Part shown: positions 59,069 through 64,000 of the stretch, one piece after another | How positions within the stretch are numbered: position 1 is the stretch's first letter | How the letters are laid out: the number at the start of each line of letters is the position of its first letter | NCBI RefSeq assembly: GCF_007680605.1 | Contig: NZ_VEIO01000004.1 | Span: 146,094 to 210,093, forward strand | Source: Paenibacillus xylanexedens | GTDB taxonomy: Bacteria > Bacillota > Bacilli > Paenibacillales > Paenibacillaceae | Length of the DNA stretch: 64,000 nucleotides | Direction of reading: 5' to 3' | Made by a program: the position numbers and the translations under genes | The notes under the pieces: generated by a model | Databases searched by the model: none | What the model saw: only the letters and a program-made list of their open reading frames with translations | Told to the model about the DNA's origin: nothing

Positions 59069-60685
59069 TTATCTACGAATGATAACCCCACTTCGAACTT
59101 CCGGACTCACCGATATCTGTCGTCCTTCTGTGTCTGCATCCGTTTCCCGACATACGATCCCCGCAGATTCAAGTCCAGTGACTTTCAGCAGCTTCCCATC
59201 CGCACCCACACCTTTAATGTCCTCCAGTGTAGCTCCTTTGCAGTTGTGCAGATGAATGAGCGGACCTTCGGTGATCTGTGCCTGAAGCCCCGTAATCTGT
59301 AAATGTTTCGCCTGAGCACACTGAATGCCAGTATGAGCTTCCACGCTGTAACGTTCGATACTTACGCTGTCCAGAGGCATTTCAGGCAAACCGCTAACAA
59401 ATAGTGCCGTCTCGGCTCCCGCGCAGACTACATCCGAGATGCGAATATCGCGGAACACCGGTGTTTCTTCGCTGACCTCTTTTGCAAGGTCCCCACCGCG
59501 GGCAGACCCCTCCATATTGGCATAGAAAAAGGAAAACGAAATAGCTTCCATAATGATATCTTTCATATAAATGCGCTCAATCTGAATATCTTCTACAACA
59601 CCGCCACGCCCTCGTGCGCTCTTGAAACGCAGACCAATATCCGTGCCGATAAACGTACAATCCGTTACCCGCACATGCCGCACTCCGCCGGACATCTCGC
59701 TTCCGATTACAAAGCCGCCATGACCATGATACACCGTGCAATCCCGAATCGTAACGTACTCCGATGGCAGTCCGAGTTCCCGTCCCTCGGCATCTTTGCC
59801 TGACTTCATACAGATCGCATCATCACCGACATCAAATATACTCTGCTCTACCAGAACATGACGACATGATTCAATATCCAGCCCGTCTCCATTCTGGGAG
59901 AACCAAGGATTTCGCACATTCACTTTACGAATCGTTACATGTTCACATGCCCAGGGATGCAGGTTCCAAGCCGGCGAGTTCTGGAACGTAGGCCCTTCCA
60001 GCAGAACCCGTTTGCATCGGCGCAAGCTGACCATGTTCGGCCGCAGGAAATCCCGGATCTCTTCATGCGCGGCGAGATCACGTACTTTTTCCCTGTAGAG
60101 CTTCTCGGCAATGGCACCGCCGTCCATCGCAGATTGGGAAGGCCACCAGATCTGTTCATCCGTCGTACTCGACTCTTCTACAACACCACCAGAGGCAAGC
60201 AATCGCTTCCACTGGCCAGCAGTCATTTTGGAACGTTTCACCGGACGCCAGGCTTCACCGCCGCCATCCCAGATGCCTTCCCCCGTAATCGCAATATCTT
60301 CGAGCCCGTCTGCATCAATCGGAGATTGACAGCGTACAACCTGCCAACCCTCGAAGCTTGATGCAATAAGAGGATACTTGTTGAAATCCTGACTGAAGGT
60401 TACCAGTGCGCCGGCTTGCACATGCAGTTCAATCCGGCTACGAAGCATGATCGGTCCAGTGAGCCACACGCCGGCAGGAATGATGATCCTGCCTCCACCT
60501 GCGTCTGCACATGCGGCAATAACCAGCCGGAAGGCCTCTGTATTATCTGTCATACCGTCTCCAACGGCACCATACTCAGTAATATGAAAATCATTGTCAG
60601 GAATCACAGGCAGATTCACTTCGTAAGCTTGAAGATCAGCTGCACTGCCTGACCCTGCAGATAATGGGGAGCGATATATATTCAT
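59069..60685 (-). CDS. Glycoside hydrolase family 28 (polygalacturonase-like)
   Basis: 538 residues, a right-handed beta-helix. GH28 marks: FHITEYGAVGDGMTDNTEAF (about 33), NGDGLDIES (about 283) for the first catalytic Asp, VGDDAICMKSG (about 305) for the paired Asp, YHGHGGFVIGSEMSGG (about 333) and the substrate-binding GLRFKSARGRGG (about 368). No signal peptide is seen, so the enzyme is probably cytoplasmic and acts on imported oligogalacturonides or rhamnogalacturonide fragments, as do family members in Bacteroides and Paenibacillus. AGAGGATG upstream of the ATG. Convergent with the AraC-type regulator gene. Confidence 0.92.
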   Translation of the reverse strand: MNIYRSPLSAGSGSAADLQAYEVNLPVIPDNDFHITEYGAVGDGMTDNTEAFRLVIAACADAGGGRIIIPAGVWLTGPIMLRSRIELHVQAGALVTFSQDFNKYPLIASSFEGWQVVRCQSPIDADGLEDIAITGEGIWDGGGEAWRPVKRSKMTAGQWKRLLASGGVVEESSTTDEQIWWPSQSAMDGGAIAEKLYREKVRDLAAHEEIRDFLRPNMVSLRRCKRVLLEGPTFQNSPAWNLHPWACEHVTIRKVNVRNPWFSQNGDGLDIESCRHVLVEQSIFDVGDDAICMKSGKDAEGRELGLPSEYVTIRDCTVYHGHGGFVIGSEMSGGVRHVRVTDCTFIGTDIGLRFKSARGRGGVVEDIQIERIYMKDIIMEAISFSFFYANMEGSARGGDLAKEVSEETPVFRDIRISDVVCAGAETALFVSGLPEMPLDSVSIERYSVEAHTGIQCAQAKHLQITGLQAQITEGPLIHLHNCKGATLEDIKGVGADGKLLKVTGLESAGIVCRETDADTEGRQISVSPEVRSGVIIRR

Positions 60686-61106
60686 GGTATGAAATCATCC
60701 TCTCTACGATTCTCTCATTTCATCATATCAACGGCACAGTAGTGACGGGTTAAGCTTTTTTGCCATGTACAGGGTGAACTTGATGTTATTTGTTATTTAT
60801 ATTTGTTAGCCCGCTTATAAAAAAAGACACTATTTTTAGTTTACAGCATACATCAATTCCAGTCATTGTAAATAAACTAGGAGTATTGATTCATTTTTCT
60901 GTCAGCATTCGTCACAATAAAATCAACTATATAACATATATATAACGTAAATTTGGGCTATAGCCCTATAAAACCCATTACTTATGTCACGTTTTATTAC
61001 AGACCAATTGCTATTAGCAGGATGTCTATGTATGATTAAATAACCACTTTGCAATAATGCCTTTTTATTCCATTTTTATTCTCCATTGCAGAAAGGGTGT
61101 GTGTTC
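60686..61106. other. A/T-rich intergenic region upstream of the amino-acid transporter
   Basis: About 420 bases between divergent genes. It contains a perfect 12-bp palindrome GGGCTATAGCCC (60955-60966) in an A/T-rich stretch that may hold a regulator site. No riboswitch or repeat copy was recognised. Confidence 0.5.
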
Positions 61107-61835
61107 TTGATTGAATTTAAACGTGTGCAAAAGCATTTCGGTCATTTCCATGTCCTCAAGGATATTCATCTTCGTATCGAAGAAGGAGAAGTCGTCGTTA
61201 TTGTCGGACCTTCAGGCTCTGGCAAAAGCACGCTGCTCCGTTGCATTAACCGTCTAGAGACCATCAGCGAGGGTGAGCTCGTTGTCAGCGGCATCCCTCT
61301 TCATCAGAAAAAGGTGGACATCAACCTCTTCCGCCGCGACATCGGCATGGTTTTTCAACATTTCAATCTGTACCCCCACAAAAAAGTCATCGACAACATC
61401 ACTCTTGCACCCGTCAAGGTGCGCAAACAACCCAAAGCCCAAGCCGTAGCAACCGCCATGAAATACCTGGAGCGGGTCGGCATTGCCGATAAAGCAGACA
61501 GTTACCCTTCCCAGTTGTCCGGTGGACAACAGCAACGTGTAGCCATTGCGAGAGGACTCGCCATGGAGCCGAAGATTATGCTTTTTGACGAACCCACGTC
61601 CGCCCTTGATCCCGAGATGATCGGAGAGGTTCTGGATGTCATGCGTTCCCTTGCCCACAACGGCATGACCATGGTAGTCGTTACCCACGAGATGGGCTTT
61701 GCCCGCGAGGTGGCAGACCGGGTCATTTTCATGGACGAGGGCCGCATCGTAGAAGAGGCTCCCGCAGTAGATTTTTTTGACAACCCCCGGGAAGAAAGAG
61801 CACAACAGTTCCTAAGCCGCTTAATCCATCATTAG
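61107..61835 (+). CDS. glnQ: Polar amino-acid ABC transporter ATP-binding protein (GlnQ-like)
   Basis: 242 residues from the TTG at 61107 (MIEFKRVQKHFG), with AAAGGGTG about 8 bases upstream; an earlier TTG at 61086 precedes that site. Walker A GPSGSGKST (about 36), Q-loop MVFQHFNLYPH (about 83), signature LSGGQQQRVAIARGLAM (about 138), Walker B IMLFDEPTSALDPEM (about 160) and H-loop VVTHEMGFAREVADRVIFMD (about 194) are all of the GlnQ type. It energises import by the following binding protein and permeases. Confidence 0.93.
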   Translation: MIEFKRVQKHFGHFHVLKDIHLRIEEGEVVVIVGPSGSGKSTLLRCINRLETISEGELVVSGIPLHQKKVDINLFRRDIGMVFQHFNLYPHKKVIDNITLAPVKVRKQPKAQAVATAMKYLERVGIADKADSYPSQLSGGQQQRVAIARGLAMEPKIMLFDEPTSALDPEMIGEVLDVMRSLAHNGMTMVVVTHEMGFAREVADRVIFMDEGRIVEEAPAVDFFDNPREERAQQFLSRLIHH

Positions 61836-62044
61836 CACTTCATCGTTCTATCACCGAAATGCATAGCTAGATGGCAAATGAGCCGTTTGTCAGGCTTAAA
61901 TCTAGTCAACACTCCCTAAACTCACATCAGAACTACCACTACAAAGTAAACAACAGGTAAGCCTTAAACAAGAGCAAAAAGAAAACTTCACTCTACAAAT
62001 AAAAGCCATTGCTCACTCCACATTTTGAAAGGGGTCTTAAATTG

Positions 62045-62884
62045 ATGAAAAATAGGATGAAACTCCCGTCTTTAACGTTAATGTTGGTGCTTATGTTATC
62101 TCTTGTATTGTCCGGCTGTAACTCCACGGGTACAGACACACCCTCCGCAAGCGGTGGGGGCGACGCAGAAGCGCAAGGCACGATTGAACGGATTAAGGAG
62201 CGCGGCAAGCTGATTGCCGGCGTCAAATATGACACGAAGTTATTCGGACTCAAAAACCCGGCAAGCGGAGATGTAGAAGGCTTTGATATCGATATTGCCA
62301 AGGCACTCGCCAAACAGATTCTAGGAGATGAAACGAAGGTAGAACTGAAAGAGGTGACGTCCAAGACACGGATACCGATGCTGCAAAACGGAGATATCGA
62401 CATTATCATTGCCACGATGACCATTACGGACGAGCGGAAAGAGCAAGTGGATTTCAGTGATGTGTACTTCGAGGCAGGCCAATCCCTGCTGGTGAAAAAC
62501 GACAGTGCCATCACCGGTCTGGAGAGCCTGGATGGTGTGAAGGTGCTTGCCGTAAAAGGCTCCACGTCCGCACAGAATATCCGCGAGAAGGCACCGAAGG
62601 CCGACGTGCTGGAGTTCGATAATTATCAGGATGCTTTTACAGCGCTGAAAGCAGGCAAAGGCGAAGCGCTGACAACCGATAACATCATCCTCATCGGCAT
62701 GCAGCAGACGGACAACAACTACAAGCTGGTCGGCGGCAACTTCACAAGCGAGCCTTATGGCATGGCGATTCGCAAGGGCGATACGGCTTTTGTAGAAGAA
62801 GTGAACAAGCTGATTAAAGATCTGAAGGATAGCGGTGAGTATGACACGTTGCATGAGAAGTGGCTGGGCAGTAAGCCTGAGTAG
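62045..62884 (+). CDS. glnH: Glutamate/glutamine-type ABC transporter substrate-binding lipoprotein
   Basis: 279 residues from the ATG at 62045 (TTG at 62042 also possible; AAAGGGG upstream). Lipoprotein signal with VLSGC lipobox (Cys at about 23). Family 3 solute-binding domain: LIAGVKYDTKLFGLKNPASGDVEGFDIDIAKALAKQI (core GFDIDIAKALAKQI near 80), TKVELKEVTSKTRIPML, IATMTITDERKEQVDFSDVYF (core TITDERKEQVDFS near 130) and YGMAIRKGD near 238. It binds a polar amino acid, probably glutamate, aspartate or glutamine. Placed between ATPase and permease genes. Confidence 0.92.
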   Translation: MKNRMKLPSLTLMLVLMLSLVLSGCNSTGTDTPSASGGGDAEAQGTIERIKERGKLIAGVKYDTKLFGLKNPASGDVEGFDIDIAKALAKQILGDETKVELKEVTSKTRIPMLQNGDIDIIIATMTITDERKEQVDFSDVYFEAGQSLLVKNDSAITGLESLDGVKVLAVKGSTSAQNIREKAPKADVLEFDNYQDAFTALKAGKGEALTTDNIILIGMQQTDNNYKLVGGNFTSEPYGMAIRKGDTAFVEEVNKLIKDLKDSGEYDTLHEKWLGSKPE

Positions 62885-62943
62885 TCCAAGTACCTGATGA
62901 TGAGCAAATCTACCATCAGCCAAACATTCAATATACACTGCAA

Positions 62944-62982
62944 GCATCTGCCGTATACGAGAAATACGTATGCAGCAGATGC
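62944..62982 (+). terminator. Hairpin between binding-protein and permease genes
   Basis: GCATCTGC (62944-62951) and GCAGATGC (62975-62982) form an 8-bp stem, with a further CGTAT / ATACG stem inside. TTGTTTTATTTTC follows a few bases later, so this could be a leaky terminator or stabiliser setting excess binding protein. Confidence 0.65.
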
Positions 62983-63025
62983 GCTGTTGTTTTATTTTCA
63001 CACCTGGAGAACGGGGGCTCTTGTT

Positions 63026-63748
63026 ATGGGTACATTGGATTTCAGCGTACTGTTCAGACACTCCGACCGATTTTTTGAAGGATTTCTGAATACGATTCAA
63101 GTGAGCGTGATGGCCCTGATTGGCAGCTTTGTGCTGGGGGCCATTCTGGCGATCTTTCGAATCTCACCGGTCAAACCGTTGAACTGGTTTGGTACGGCGT
63201 TTGTTGAGTTTATCCGCAACATTCCGTTGCTGATCGTTGTGTTTTTTTTCTATCTTGGTCTGCCTTCGCTGGGTATTTCTCTGGATGGATTCGTCGCAGG
63301 CACACTGGGACTAACCATATACACAGCTGTTTTCATCGCAGAAGCGATTCGGGCAGGCATTCAAACTGTACCTCGTGGTCAACTGGAGGCGGCACGTTCA
63401 TCGGGACTGTCTTATGTACAGGCCATGAACCTGATCATCCTGCCGCAGGCCATCAAAATTGTACTGCCCTCCATTGGCAATCAATTTATTAATCTGGTTA
63501 AAAACTCTTCCATTCTGGCGGTCGTCGCCGGCATGGACTTGATGTATTTTGCCGACATTGTAAACTCGGATACGTTCCAGCCACTAAGCGTCTACACCAT
63601 CGTTGCCCTCTTCTATCTGACGCTAACCTTACCGCTCAGCTTTCTGGTGCACTATATGGAACGCAGATTCGGACAGAGTGACGCAGAAGCACGCAAGCCC
63701 AAAGGCAAACCGAAGAAAAACAAACCTGCCGGGCAGGTTACGATGTAG
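63026..63748 (+). CDS. Polar amino-acid ABC transporter permease 1
   Basis: 240 residues from the ATG at 63026 (MGTLDFSVLF). The open frame extends to 62897, but that part reads through the hairpin and lacks a start signal. Five membrane helices. HisM/GlnP-type features: FFEGFLNTIQVSVMALIGSF (about 16), AFVEFIRNIPLLIVVFF (about 60) and the ATPase-contact loop EAARSSGLSYVQAMNLIILPQAIKIVLPS (core ARSSGLSYVQAMNLIILPQA near 125). The C-terminus is Lys-rich. Pairs with the next permease. Confidence 0.92.
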   Translation: MGTLDFSVLFRHSDRFFEGFLNTIQVSVMALIGSFVLGAILAIFRISPVKPLNWFGTAFVEFIRNIPLLIVVFFFYLGLPSLGISLDGFVAGTLGLTIYTAVFIAEAIRAGIQTVPRGQLEAARSSGLSYVQAMNLIILPQAIKIVLPSIGNQFINLVKNSSILAVVAGMDLMYFADIVNSDTFQPLSVYTIVALFYLTLTLPLSFLVHYMERRFGQSDAEARKPKGKPKKNKPAGQVTM

Positions 63749-63802
63749 AGGATTTTATCACGCATTGAACATATAACGTTCACCGAAGGAGGCATCGAAC
63801 GT

Positions 63803-64000
63803 ATGGACTTTAGCGGGGCCTATGAATGGCCTAACCTTCGTTTCCTGTTGCAAGGGTTTTGGGTGACCCTTCAAGTTGCAGGCTTATCCATTGTGTTCAG
63901 CTTTGTGCTGGGCACACTGCTCGGTACCATACGATTCACACGAATTCCCGTCCTCTCCCAGATTGTGGCGGTCATCGTAGATACCATTCGTAACTTGCCG
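63803..64000 (+). CDS. Polar amino-acid ABC transporter permease 2 (5' part only)
   Basis: 66 residues to the window edge, starting MDFSGAYEWPNLRFLLQGF, with AAGGAGG 10 bases upstream of the ATG. One membrane helix (LQVAGLSIVFSFVLGTLLGT) and the beginning of the conserved DTIRNLP region match HisM/GlnP permeases. It is the second permease subunit of this importer. Confidence 0.9.
   Translation, partial: MDFSGAYEWPNLRFLLQGFWVTLQVAGLSIVFSFVLGTLLGTIRFTRIPVLSQIVAVIVDTIRNLP

Noticed and set aside
60901..61085. Amino-acid or SAM riboswitch upstream of the GlnQ-like gene
   Set aside because: No conserved aptamer motif; only an isolated 12-bp palindrome is present.
61254..61805. 183-codon minus-strand open frame
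   Set aside because: Antisense to the GlnQ-like ATPase gene with all ATPase motifs; no start signal.

Overview
The window looks like chromosome of a low-to-mid GC Firmicute, most probably a Paenibacillus. The evidence is strong Shine-Dalgarno sites with frequent TTG starts, a T-box leader on serS, CsoR-type copper control, a PhoP-type Pho box, PxpBCA, YcnJ/YcnI, NupOPQ-like and ThiXYZ-like genes, and many small DUF families typical of Bacillales. I see no rRNA, tRNA, CRISPR array, prophage or transposase gene. About 65 protein genes are supported, including several too short for routine ORF calling.

Layout. 0-2.3 kb: pstS-pstC-pstA (phosphate uptake, minus strand) behind a four-repeat Pho box. 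2.8-10.1 kb: ArsB-like pump, methyl-accepting chemotaxis protein, EAL phosphodiesterase and a secreted nucleotide phosphoesterase with a LysM tail. 10.6-18.5 kb: a minus-strand run of small enzymes (PPOX, Nudix, PxpA/C/B, DUF2785, histidine phosphatase, DUF1572, DUF952, GNAT, DUF2809, GrpB). 18.7-22.8 kb: a secreted Ig-like protein, two tiny plus-strand ORFs, serS with its T-box, and small membrane proteins. 22.8-27.5 kb: a TPP-riboswitch-controlled ThiY / thiamine-binding protein / ThiX / ThiZ uptake operon, then a TatD hydrolase. 28-30.8 kb: a TetR-controlled permease-TetR-nitroreductase operon with a clear promoter and double operator. 31-34.6 kb: csoR-copZ-copA. 35.7-42.2 kb: a BMP-type nucleoside ABC transporter, a YuiH-like molybdopterin enzyme and a nucleoside phosphorylase.

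42.4-47.2 kb: a secreted protein of unknown function, DUF5317, a 34-residue membrane protein and a GGDEF/HD-GYP protein. 47.7-52.1 kb: a NarL-type two-component system and the copper genes ycnJ-ycnI. 52.2-54.4 kb: a lipoprotein, a lipase with a C-terminal WXG-like helical domain, and a small WXG protein; this resembles a reverse-domain type VII secretion lipase toxin with immunity protein and targeting partner. 54.7-60.7 kb: DUF445, aldo/keto reductase, cupin, AraC regulator with a cre site, and a GH28 pectinase-like enzyme. 61.1-64 kb: a glutamine/glutamate-type ABC transporter running off the edge.

Two things deserve most attention. First, an apparently undescribed dispersed intergenic repeat of about 125-190 bp occurs at six sites. 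It has terminal inverted repeats and a central hairpin whose arms vary together between copies, and three sites lie inside transport or metal operons. Second, the lipase / WXG / lipoprotein module at 52.2-54.4 kb. A hairpin or repeat also follows the substrate-binding protein gene in all four ABC import operons.
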